Below, in pieces: positions 1 through 7,689 of a stretch of DNA of 49,289 bases. Source of the stretch: Pseudomonas sp. 21 (GTDB lineage Bacteria > Pseudomonadota > Gammaproteobacteria > Pseudomonadales > Pseudomonadaceae); assembly GCF_000955805.1 (NCBI RefSeq), contig NZ_JYOA01000005.1, positions 1-49,289 on the forward strand, read 5' to 3'. Each line of letters starts with the position of its first letter. Position 1 is the first letter of the stretch. The position numbers and the translations under genes are program-made. The notes under the pieces are model-generated. The model was given only the letters and a program-made list of their open reading frames with translations. It searched no databases and had not been told where the DNA came from.

Positions 1-2160
1 GGGCTGACCGACACGGCCACCGGCGAAGCGGTGAACCTGTCGATGAATGGCGCAGTGGTCGAAGGCCGCACCGCCACCACCAACCAGTTGGTGTTCACCG
101 TCAGCGTGGCCGCCAATGGCGACGTCACCCTCGACCAGCAACGTGCCATCGTGCATGCCAACACCAGCGACCCGGATGACTCCCGGACCCTCACCGCCGA
201 CAACCTGGTGAAACTCACCGCGACCAAGACCGACGGCGACGGCGACAGCGCCCAGGCCACACTGAACATCGGCCAGAACCTGGTGTTCAAGGACGACGGG
301 CCGAGCATCAGCACCACCGGCGTCGAACCGGTCATGACCGTGGACGAGTCCGTGCTGACGACCGACTCCACGCAGAACTTCGCCGCCAACTTCACCTCGG
401 GCTTCGGCGCCGACGGTGCCGGCACCCTGGCCTACGCGCTGAGCGTGGTGGCGGGCGCTTCCGGGCTCACGGACACGGCCACCGGCCAGGCGGTCAATCT
501 GTCGGTCAACAACGGCGTGGTGGAAGGCCGCACGGCCAGCAGCAACGACCTGGTGTTCAGGGTGAGCGTCGCTGCCAACGGTGACGTGACCCTCGATCAG
601 CTCCGCGCCGTCGTCCATAGCGACACCACCAACCCGGACGACTCGACAACCCTGACTTCCGACGACCTGGTGAAACTCACCGCGACCAAGACCGATGGCG
701 ACGGCGACAGCGTTCAAGCCACGCTGAACATCGGTCAGAACCTGGTGTTCAAGGACGACGGCCCGAGCATCAGCACCACCGGCGTCGAGCCGACCCTGAC
801 CGTGGACGAATCCGCGCTGGCCACCGACGCGACGCAGAACTTCGCCGCGAACTTCAGCTCGAGCTTCGGCGCCGATGGCGCCGGCACCCTGACCTACGCG
901 CTGAGCGTGACGGCAGGAGGCTCCGGGCTGACCGACACGGCCACCGGCGAGGCGGTTAACCTGTCGATGAATGGCGCCGTGGTCGAAGGCCGCACCGCCA
1001 CCACCAACCAGTTGGTGTTCACCGTCAGCGTGGCCGCCAATGGCGACGTCACCCTGGACCAGCAGCGCGCCATCGTGCACGCCAACACCAGCAATCCGGA
1101 CGACTCCAGAAGCCTCACCTCGGATGACCTGGTGAAACTCACCGCGACCAAGACCGACGGCGACGGCGACAGCGCCCAGGCGACCCTGAACATCGGCCAG
1201 AACCTGGTGTTCAAGGACGACGGCCCGAGCATCAGCCCCACCGGCACGGAACCCGTGCTGACGGTGGATGACTCGGACCTGACCACCAACGCCCTGCAGG
1301 CCTTCTCGGCCAACTTCCTCTCGTCGTTCGGCGCCGACGGGCCCGGCACCCTGACCTACACCCTGGGCTGCGTCTCGGGAGCTTCCGGGCTCACCGATAC
1401 CGCTACCGGCCAGTCGGTGGTGCTCTCGCTCAATGGCACCGTAGTGGAAGGCCGCTGCGCCATCAGCAACGACCTGGTGTTCACCGTCAGCGTCAATGCC
1501 AACGGTGATGTCACCCTCGACCAGCAGCGCGCCATCGTCCACGCCAACACCAGCGACCCGGATGACTCGCGGACCCTCACCTCGGACAACCTGGTGACCC
1601 TGACCGCGACCAAGACCGACAAGGACGGCGACAGCGCCCAGGCCACGATGAACATCGGCCAGAACCTGATTTTCAAGGACGACGGGCCGAACATCAGCAC
1701 CACCGGCAGCGAGCCGACCCTGACGGTGGACGAAACCGTACTGACCACCAACGCCACCGCGAACTTCGCCGCCAACTTCAGCTCCGGCTATGGCGCCGAC
1801 GGCCCCGGCACCCTCACCTACGCCCTGAGCGTGGTCGCCGGAGCGTCCGGCCTGGTGGACACCGCCACCGGGCAGGCAGTCAACCTGTCGGTCAACAACG
1901 GCGTGGTGGAAGGTCGCACCGCCGTCAGCAATGTGCTGGTCTTCACCGTCAGCGCAGCCAGCAACGGTGACGTCACCCTCGACCAGCTGCGCGCCGTGGT
2001 CCACGCGAACGCCAGCGATCCGGATGACACCAGAACTCTCACCTCGGACAACCTGGTGAAACTCACCGCAACCATCACCGACAAGGACGGCGACAGCGCC
2101 CAGGCAACCCTGAACATCGGGCAGAACCTGATCTTCCACGACGACGGTCCTTCCCTGGCC
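1..2160 (+). repeat. 462-bp tandem repeats of the adhesin gene
   Basis: The codons for GLTDTATG or its equivalent recur at 1, 463, 925, 1387 and 1849, exactly 462 bp apart, so every unit is 154 codons with no insertion or deletion. Four full units and most of a fifth are visible; the array continues to the left. Units 1 and 3 are almost identical over long stretches and encode LSMNGAVVEGRTATTNQLV. Units 2 and 5 form another subtype encoding LSVNNGVVEGRTA. Unit 4 is the most divergent. Confidence 0.95.
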
Positions 2161-3495
2161 TTCGGCAACATCGTCGGCACCGGCAGCACCATCGCGCAGA
2201 CCGGTTACTGGGACCATGCCTTCGGCGCCGACGGGAGCAGCGCAGCGGGCCTGGATATCGTCCTGGCGAACGGGCAGTTCACCCTGGTGCGGCCCAACGG
2301 CACCACCACCACCGGGACCGGCACGCTCACCGAAACGTCACCGTCGCCGGATGCCAATGGTGCATTCCACTTCGCCGGCACCCTCACCGGCGACTTCGAC
2401 AACAATGCCAGCACCGCCAACACCAGCGTCGACTACACGCTGACGGCCCTGGCCGACGGCACCTACACCCTGGACCTGGTGCAGGGCTTCAGCTCGACAC
2501 TGGTACTGAGCACCGCGAACGGCCAGCTCGGCGCGGGCGGACCGGACCCGGTGCAGACGCTGACCATCGGCACCGACGCCGTGGTGTTCTTCGCGGCCAA
2601 GGCGCTGGCACCGCAGACGGGCGCGAACAGCATCCTGACCGGTATCGGACAGGGCGCGACCGACCCCACCGAGGCGCAGTTGCAGACCAACCCGCTGCCG
2701 TCCTACATCGACGACCAGAAGGCCCTCAACGTCAGTACCTCGGGCATCGGCGTGAAAAACAACGTCCTGCAGGGCAGCGGTGCCGGCATTACCGCCGGTG
2801 ACGACAGCTTCGTCGCCAACCCGCAGACGCTGCTGACCTCGGTGAAGGTCTTCATCGACAACTCGGTGGGCGGCTACGACCCGGCGTCGGAATCGCTGTA
2901 CTACGTCGCCTACTACGACGACGGTACGACCTCCGGCGCGCCGATCAAGGTGCTGGCGGCCAACCTGCAGAACGAGTCCGGCGGGCAGAAATCCTTCACC
3001 GTGCAGACCGTCGCCGGCAAGATGATCGACGCCATCCAGCTGACCATGGCCGAAGGCATGATCAAGGTGCCGACCATCCAGTTCATCCGGCAGGTCGAGA
3101 ACCTGGCCAGCGACGTCAAGCTGTCGTTCAACGCCACGGTGACCGACAAGGACGGCGACGCGGCGACCAGCTCCTTCACCGCCAACCTGTTCGCCAACAA
3201 GGCCGCCGGCGGCGCCTTCGACTACACGCTGACGGGCGTGACCGGCACGAAAGAGGCCTTCAACATCGACCTGGCACGCACCGAGAACAAGTACCAGGTC
3301 ACCGGCTTCGACACCACGGGCCAGCGTGACAAGCTGGTCCTCAATGGCGACGCCACTTCGACCGTGCAGAACATCGACAACAGCGGCGCCAACAGCATCG
3401 TGACCATCCACGAGACCGGCGGGCAGCTGACGACCATCACCCTGGTCGGCGTCGATGTCCTCAACACCGATATCGTGCACGGCAGCGCCACGTAG
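1..3495 (+). CDS. Giant repeat surface adhesin, 3' part (type I secretion substrate)
   Basis: This is the C-terminal 1164 residues of a larger protein; the reading frame is open to the left edge. It starts inside a chain of about 154-residue DUF5801/T1SS-143-type repeats, each with the pattern TVDES...GADGAGTLTYALS...GLTDTATG...VVEGRT...VTLDQ.RA.VH...DPDDS...DGDGD.AQATLNIGQNLVFKDDGPS. The Asp-rich loops probably bind calcium. After the last repeat (about residue 720) comes a unique C-terminal region ending in an Asp/Thr/Val-rich tail, as expected for a type I secretion signal, but I see no RTX nonapeptides. Family role: cell-surface adhesion and biofilm formation (LapA/LapF/Bap class). The exporter genes lie close by on the other strand. 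A strong terminator follows the stop. The N-terminal retention and processing region is outside the window, so a gene name cannot be assigned. Confidence 0.9.
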   Translation, partial: GLTDTATGEAVNLSMNGAVVEGRTATTNQLVFTVSVAANGDVTLDQQRAIVHANTSDPDDSRTLTADNLVKLTATKTDGDGDSAQATLNIGQNLVFKDDGPSISTTGVEPVMTVDESVLTTDSTQNFAANFTSGFGADGAGTLAYALSVVAGASGLTDTATGQAVNLSVNNGVVEGRTASSNDLVFRVSVAANGDVTLDQLRAVVHSDTTNPDDSTTLTSDDLVKLTATKTDGDGDSVQATLNIGQNLVFKDDGPSISTTGVEPTLTVDESALATDATQNFAANFSSSFGADGAGTLTYALSVTAGGSGLTDTATGEAVNLSMNGAVVEGRTATTNQLVFTVSVAANGDVTLDQQRAIVHANTSNPDDSRSLTSDDLVKLTATKTDGDGDSAQATLNIGQNLVFKDDGPSISPTGTEPVLTVDDSDLTTNALQAFSANFLSSFGADGPGTLTYTLGCVSGASGLTDTATGQSVVLSLNGTVVEGRCAISNDLVFTVSVNANGDVTLDQQRAIVHANTSDPDDSRTLTSDNLVTLTATKTDKDGDSAQATMNIGQNLIFKDDGPNISTTGSEPTLTVDETVLTTNATANFAANFSSGYGADGPGTLTYALSVVAGASGLVDTATGQAVNLSVNNGVVEGRTAVSNVLVFTVSAASNGDVTLDQLRAVVHANASDPDDTRTLTSDNLVKLTATITDKDGDSAQATLNIGQNLIFHDDGPSLAFGNIVGTGSTIAQTGYWDHAFGADGSSAAGLDIVLANGQFTLVRPNGTTTTGTGTLTETSPSPDANGAFHFAGTLTGDFDNNASTANTSVDYTLTALADGTYTLDLVQGFSSTLVLSTANGQLGAGGPDPVQTLTIGTDAVVFFAAKALAPQTGANSILTGIGQGATDPTEAQLQTNPLPSYIDDQKALNVSTSGIGVKNNVLQGSGAGITAGDDSFVANPQTLLTSVKVFIDNSVGGYDPASESLYYVAYYDDGTTSGAPIKVLAANLQNESGGQKSFTVQTVAGKMIDAIQLTMAEGMIKVPTIQFIRQVENLASDVKLSFNATVTDKDGDAATSSFTANLFANKAAGGAFDYTLTGVTGTKEAFNIDLARTENKYQVTGFDTTGQRDKLVLNGDATSTVQNIDNSGANSIVTIHETGGQLTTITLVGVDVLNTDIVHGSAT

Positions 3496-3511
3496 TTCGC
3501 ACGCGGGATGG

Positions 3512-3549
3512 ATGCGGGGTGGTGTGGAAACCACCCCGCATCGTTTTTT
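3512..3549 (+). terminator. Rho-independent terminator of the adhesin gene
   Basis: A hairpin with arms ATGCGGGGTGG and CCACCCCGCAT is followed by CG and a run of six T. It sits 16 bp after the adhesin stop codon. Confidence 0.9.
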
Positions 3550-3595
3550 CAGGACGGGGAAACCAGAACCGCCACCGGCGCAGCAAGGTGGCGCT

Positions 3596-4354
3596 TCAAC
3601 TGCCCCGCAGCGACGAGCCGTTGCCCGGCGGCTGCGTCCGGTCCAGCTCCACCCAGGCGGATTCCGGCGGCCCCTCGCTGCCGGCCAGCCCGTGTTTGAG
3701 CGCGTACATCAGCAGGTCCATGCGGTTGATCAGGTTGAGCTTCTGGTAGATGTTGCTCAGGTGGTTGTGCACCGTGTGTTCGCTGATGCCCAGGCGCTCG
3801 GCGATACTCATGTACTTGGCCGAGGGGTCTTCGACGATGGCGCTGATCAGCTCGCGTTCGCGCAGCGTCAGCCGCGCCTGCTTGGCCTGCTCGTGGTTGC
3901 ACTTGAGCGGTATGTGCCCGCCGGCGGCATAGCCCGAAAGCCCGCCCGCCCAGGCGCGGTCCAGGCCGATATCGCGATGGTGGACATTGACGATGGCCTG
4001 GATGATCGACTCGGTCGGGTCTTCCGCCAGCACGATGCCCCGCGCGCCCGCCTCTATCGCCTGGGCGACCGGGACCGCCTCGTACAACCCCTTGAGCACC
4101 AGCACCTTCATCTGCGCGCTGCGGGTCAGTTCGCCGACCACCTCCAGCGGGTTCAGGGCATCGGGAAAGAAACTGAAGAAGATCACGTCGGGGCGTTGCT
4201 GGTCGGCCAGGTCCAGCGCATAGGTGTAGGTCGTGGCCTGGCCGCTGACCTCCATGCGTGGCTTCCTGGCGTTGATCAGGTCGTGAAGACCTATCAGAAC
4301 GAGCGGGCGGCAATCGATCAGCATCACCCGTATCGGCTTTCTGTGGTCAGACAT
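3596..4354 (-). CDS. LuxR-family regulator with degenerate receiver domain
   Basis: A 252-residue protein with a response-regulator-like N-terminal domain (about 8-125) and a LuxR/NarL-type helix-turn-helix (about 160-222, LTLRERELISAI...SIAERLGISEHTVHNHLSNIYQKL). The start at MSDHRKP is chosen because the fold begins there and a GGGGG stretch precedes it. The receiver lacks the usual phosphorylation residues: the phosphoacceptor Asp position is Ser61 (PDVIFFSFFPD), the Thr position is Lys88 and the conserved Lys position is Ala110. Regulation by phosphorylation is therefore unlikely; a ligand, partner protein or constitutive activity is more plausible. Lying between the adhesin and its exporter operon, it probably controls them (inference). 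It is separated from the tolC-like gene by about 640 bp and so likely has its own promoter. Confidence 0.85.
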   Translation of the reverse strand: MSDHRKPIRVMLIDCRPLVLIGLHDLINARKPRMEVSGQATTYTYALDLADQQRPDVIFFSFFPDALNPLEVVGELTRSAQMKVLVLKGLYEAVPVAQAIEAGARGIVLAEDPTESIIQAIVNVHHRDIGLDRAWAGGLSGYAAGGHIPLKCNHEQAKQARLTLRERELISAIVEDPSAKYMSIAERLGISEHTVHNHLSNIYQKLNLINRMDLLMYALKHGLAGSEGPPESAWVELDRTQPPGNGSSLRGS

Positions 4355-4963
4355 GGCCGGCTGACCCCCTCTGCAAAAGTGCGCACGCACGCCCCTCCAT
4401 CGGTGTTGTTCTCACCGGGCCACAGCGATTGGAGGAAAAACGGAGGCGACGACAGGTTCTCGCGGTGCCAGCCCCGGAGCTGGCGGACAAGGGCTTCTTT
4501 GGCGCGGGCATTACCTCCTCGCGCCCGGCCAGGGGAGGTTTTCCCGGGCCGGAAGAAGCCTTTGCGGCGACATGAATACGAATATCTATCAACCAGTTGC
4601 ACATGATTCTGTGCTCCCTCGTCCGGTCACCTGAGTCTAGGTCAGACCGCTTCGCTACCCGCCTTGCCACCCGTCGACCAGCGGTCCGATTTCGCGGCGA
4701 ACGGTCGTGCAGGCCCTCCCTGGCAACGCGCGCCAAGCCCGCAAAATCAAAAGCTTGGGACCGCCTGCGACACTCGGGAGGCTGCTGCCGGTCACGGCTG
4801 GATTCGTCAATTAAACGACGAATGGCTGGAGAGAAATCACGATAAGCACAGCGTCGTCAAAATATCGTCAATCCCAGCACTTTGCGGGGACCGCGCGAAC
4901 ACAAAGACGACGACCGGCAGCGGGGATTTCACTGGCCGTACGAGAACGGATGCCGGAGCTTCG
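4355..4963. other. Long non-coding gap upstream of the LuxR-type gene
   Basis: About 610 bp without a convincing gene. Open frames exist on both strands, but they encode Arg/Pro/Ser-rich shadow protein with no recognisable family. The part around 4800-4880 and the stretch near 4570-4610 are richer in A+T than their surroundings and could carry promoters. I found no clear -35/-10 pair and no RNA gene. Confidence 0.5.
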
Positions 4964-4982
4964 AGGGCGCGTCGCGCGCCCT
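4964..4982 (-). terminator. GC-rich hairpin after the T1SS operon
   Basis: A perfect inverted repeat with arms AGGGCGCG and CGCGCCCT around a 3-nt loop lies 11 bp beyond the stop of the tolC-like gene. There is no T run, so it could be a Rho-dependent end, an mRNA-stabilising hairpin or a weak terminator. Confidence 0.4.
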
Positions 4983-4993
4983 GCAAGAGGGGG

Positions 4994-6379
4994 TCAGGGA
5001 CGCGGGAAGTCCAGTCTGGAACTGCCGGGGCTCAACCAGCTGTTCACGCTCTGCACGCTCTCGATCGGCGGCTTGCCCGCCCAGCGGTTGAGGGTGAAGA
5101 CATTGCTGAGGAACTCGTACTGGGTCTTGAGCAGGTCGCGACGGGCGCGGAACTCGTTGCGTACCGCGGCCAGCACATCCACCGCGTTGACCATGCCGTA
5201 GCCCAGCGCCTTCTCCGCCGACTCCCGCGACTTGTGCGCCGAGACCAGGGCCAGGCGATTGGCCTGGATCTTCTCGCCGTTGGAATTGGCCGTGAGGTAG
5301 GCGCTGGTGATCTCCTTGACCACCCGCCGGCGGATTTCCTCCAGTTGCTCCTCGGCCACCAGTTGGTCCTGATACAGCCCGCGCACCCGCGCCGACGTGG
5401 AGCCGCCACTGTAGATCGGCACCTGCAGGCCGACGCCGGCGACATAGCTGTCGGTACGCGGCGCCAGGGAGTTGTTGTAGCCCTCGTTGGTCTGCTGCGC
5501 ACTGAGGTTCAGGCTCAGCGTCGGGTAGTGCCCGCCCTTGCCGCTGCGCAGCGCCGCCTCCGCCGCCTCGACGCCGCTCTCCCGCGCCTTGAGCGCCGGG
5601 TTGAGGGCAATACCGTCGCGCACCCAGCTCTCCAGGCTCTGCTCGGTCATCTGCAGGCGCACGTCATCGCGCACCCGGCTGAGCCGCTCCTTCACCGGTC
5701 GCCCGACAATCTCGGTCAACGCCTCACGGCTGATGGTCGCCTGATTGCGTGCCTCCAGCTCCTGCGCTGCGAGCAGGTCCACCCGCGCCTGCAGGTCGAG
5801 CTGGTCGGTCACCAGAGCCAACTGTTTGGCGAACAGCGCATTGACCCGGTCGAGGCTTTCCTGGGTGGTGCGCCGCTCGGCGATCACCAGCTCCAGCTCG
5901 TCCTCGGCGGCCAGTGCGGTGAAATAGCGCCGCGCCAGTTCCACCGTGGCCTCGGCCTGGGCATCCAGCGCCTCGGATTCCGACTGCAGGGCCATGCTCT
6001 TGAACTTCTGGTAGTTCTCCCAAGCCGCCTTGTTGTAGAGGTACTGGCGCAGCACCAGGCTGTAGTTCTCGCTGTCGTAGCTCTCGTCGATCAGGTCGTT
6101 GCGCTGGTGGATCTGGTTGGTCCCGGCGTTGAGCGACAGCTGCGGCAGCAGGACGCCCATCGCCTCGCGCTGGTACTCCTTGCCCGCCTGCGCGTGGGCG
6201 TAGGAAGCCAGTATCTGCGGGTCCTCCAGTCGCGCCTCGTGGTACAGGTGCAGCAGGTCGGTGGCGTCATCGGCCACACTCACTCCGCCGGACGCCACCG
6301 TGGAGGTCTGCGCCAGCGCGCCCCCCGTCGCCAGCATCAGCGCCCCCGCCAGCACAAAGCAGGATGCATCCATGGTCAT
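4994..6379 (-). CDS. TolC-family outer membrane channel of the type I secretion system
   Basis: A 461-residue outer membrane efflux protein, last gene of the exporter operon. A signal peptide covers about residues 1-24 (cleavage near GGALAQ). The two halves share the long helical segments and beta-strand motifs of TolC (GVLLPQLSLNAGTNQ in the first half, GGHYPTLSLNLSAQQ in the second), including the typical YSGGSTSARVR segment. Its role is the outer membrane exit duct for the adhesin, joining the HlyD-type adaptor across the periplasm. The ATG overlaps the adaptor stop in an ATGA arrangement, which implies translational coupling; a second in-frame ATG two codons later is also possible. It is similar in type to LapE, AggA and PrtF. 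Confidence 0.92.
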   Translation of the reverse strand: MTMDASCFVLAGALMLATGGALAQTSTVASGGVSVADDATDLLHLYHEARLEDPQILASYAHAQAGKEYQREAMGVLLPQLSLNAGTNQIHQRNDLIDESYDSENYSLVLRQYLYNKAAWENYQKFKSMALQSESEALDAQAEATVELARRYFTALAAEDELELVIAERRTTQESLDRVNALFAKQLALVTDQLDLQARVDLLAAQELEARNQATISREALTEIVGRPVKERLSRVRDDVRLQMTEQSLESWVRDGIALNPALKARESGVEAAEAALRSGKGGHYPTLSLNLSAQQTNEGYNNSLAPRTDSYVAGVGLQVPIYSGGSTSARVRGLYQDQLVAEEQLEEIRRRVVKEITSAYLTANSNGEKIQANRLALVSAHKSRESAEKALGYGMVNAVDVLAAVRNEFRARRDLLKTQYEFLSNVFTLNRWAGKPPIESVQSVNSWLSPGSSRLDFPRP

Positions 6380-7689
6380 TCCTCGATCATCGATTGGGAC
6401 AGGGCGTTGCGCGCCGGCTGCATCAGGTACTGCAACAGGGTGCGTTGCCCGGTGATGATCAGTACGTCAGCCGGCATGCCCGGCAGCAACTTGCGCTCGC
6501 CCAGCGCATGGGCACCTTTCTCGGTGACCCGGACCCGCGTCAGGTAGTAGGCGGCGTTGGTCTTTTCACTGACCAGGCGATCCGCCGAGACGTTGATGAC
6601 CTCGCCCTCGATGACCGGCGTGGTCGCGCTGTTGAAGGCGCTGAAGCGAATGTCCGCACGCTTGCCGATGGCTACGCGGTCGATGTCCACCGGCGGCACC
6701 TGGGCCTCGATCACCAGCTCGGACACCGAAGGCACGATGTCCAGCAGTGGCGTCGCCGGGCGCACCACGCCGCCCACCGTGTGCACCGTCATGCCGATCA
6801 CCATGCCCGCGTCGGGCGCGCGAATGACAATGCGGCCCAGGCGATCCTGAAGGGACGAACGCTTCTCCTGCAGGTCGTAGATGCGCGTCTGCACCTCGGC
6901 CAGCTGCTTGGCGACCTCGGCGCTGAAGTCCTTGTCGATCTGCAGGATCTGCAGCTGCGTTTCGTTGATCTGCAGGCGCGTGCGATTGATGGTGGAACGG
7001 TGATCGGCGACTTCCGCACGGATCATCTCCAGCTTGCGCTGCTGTTCGAGCAGGCGCTGCTTGTCGACGTACCCCTGCTTGAGCAGGTCGGACAGCTCGC
7101 CGATCTCGCCGCTGTAGGAGTTGGCCAGCTGGACCTTGGCGCCGATCATCGATTGCAGCCCGTCGATCTGCTGGTTCAACTGGCCGATGCGCTCGCGCAG
7201 CACGGAGATCTGGCCCTGCCGCGACCCCTGGCGGGCATTGAACACCTGCGTCTCGCTCTGCCGCGCCTCGACCCCGCGCGGGCTGGCAAGATCGCCGACA
7301 CCGTCGAAATTGATCGCTGCCTGCGCATCGCGTTCGGCCTTCAGCCGCGCCTCCATGGCCTCGGCGGCGATCAGCTGGCTGCGCGTCATGTCGAATTCGA
7401 AACGCAGCTGTGCGTCGTCGAGCACGATCAGCGGGGCATCGCGCTTGACGATGTCGCCGTCGTGCACCAGCACTTCCTTGACGATGCCGCCTTCGGGGTG
7501 CTGCACCGTCTTGCGGTAGGCCTGCACGGTCACCACCCCCGGCGCGTAGACCGCTCCGTCCAGCGGTGCGAATGCGGCCCAGCTGCCGAACAGGCCGAAT
7601 GTCACCGCGACGATGGCCAGCCCCACGCGACGGACCTTGAGGTCCGACACGGGCAGGTCGGCGAAGCTCTCAATTGGACGACTGGGCAT
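6376..7689 (-). CDS. HlyD-family periplasmic adaptor of the type I secretion system
   Basis: A 437-residue membrane fusion protein. A short cytoplasmic N terminus precedes one membrane segment (about 20-42, VGLAIVAVTFGLFGSWAAFAPL), then a lipoyl-like motif (VQHPEGGIVKEVLVHDGDIV), a long coiled-coil hairpin and a C-terminal beta-barrel region (VIRAPDAGMVIGMTVHTVGGVV). The role is to link the ABC exporter to the TolC duct. I prefer the second ATG (MPSRPIE) because AAGGA lies 8 nt upstream of it, whereas the ATG three codons earlier touches that Shine-Dalgarno. Either start overlaps the end of the ABC gene. The stop overlaps the start of the tolC-like gene. Confidence 0.92.
   Translation of the reverse strand: MPSRPIESFADLPVSDLKVRRVGLAIVAVTFGLFGSWAAFAPLDGAVYAPGVVTVQAYRKTVQHPEGGIVKEVLVHDGDIVKRDAPLIVLDDAQLRFEFDMTRSQLIAAEAMEARLKAERDAQAAINFDGVGDLASPRGVEARQSETQVFNARQGSRQGQISVLRERIGQLNQQIDGLQSMIGAKVQLANSYSGEIGELSDLLKQGYVDKQRLLEQQRKLEMIRAEVADHRSTINRTRLQINETQLQILQIDKDFSAEVAKQLAEVQTRIYDLQEKRSSLQDRLGRIVIRAPDAGMVIGMTVHTVGGVVRPATPLLDIVPSVSELVIEAQVPPVDIDRVAIGKRADIRFSAFNSATTPVIEGEVINVSADRLVSEKTNAAYYLTRVRVTEKGAHALGERKLLPGMPADVLIITGQRTLLQYLMQPARNALSQSMIEE

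Noticed and set aside
1-3495. Adhesin repeats considered as a CRISPR or mobile repeat array
   Set aside because: The units are 462 bp, in frame and protein-coding throughout, with no spacers.
4347-4736. Small minus-strand frames in the gap upstream of the LuxR-type gene
   Set aside because: They have Arg/Pro/Ser-rich composition, no ribosome site, no recognisable motif and overlap one another in several frames.
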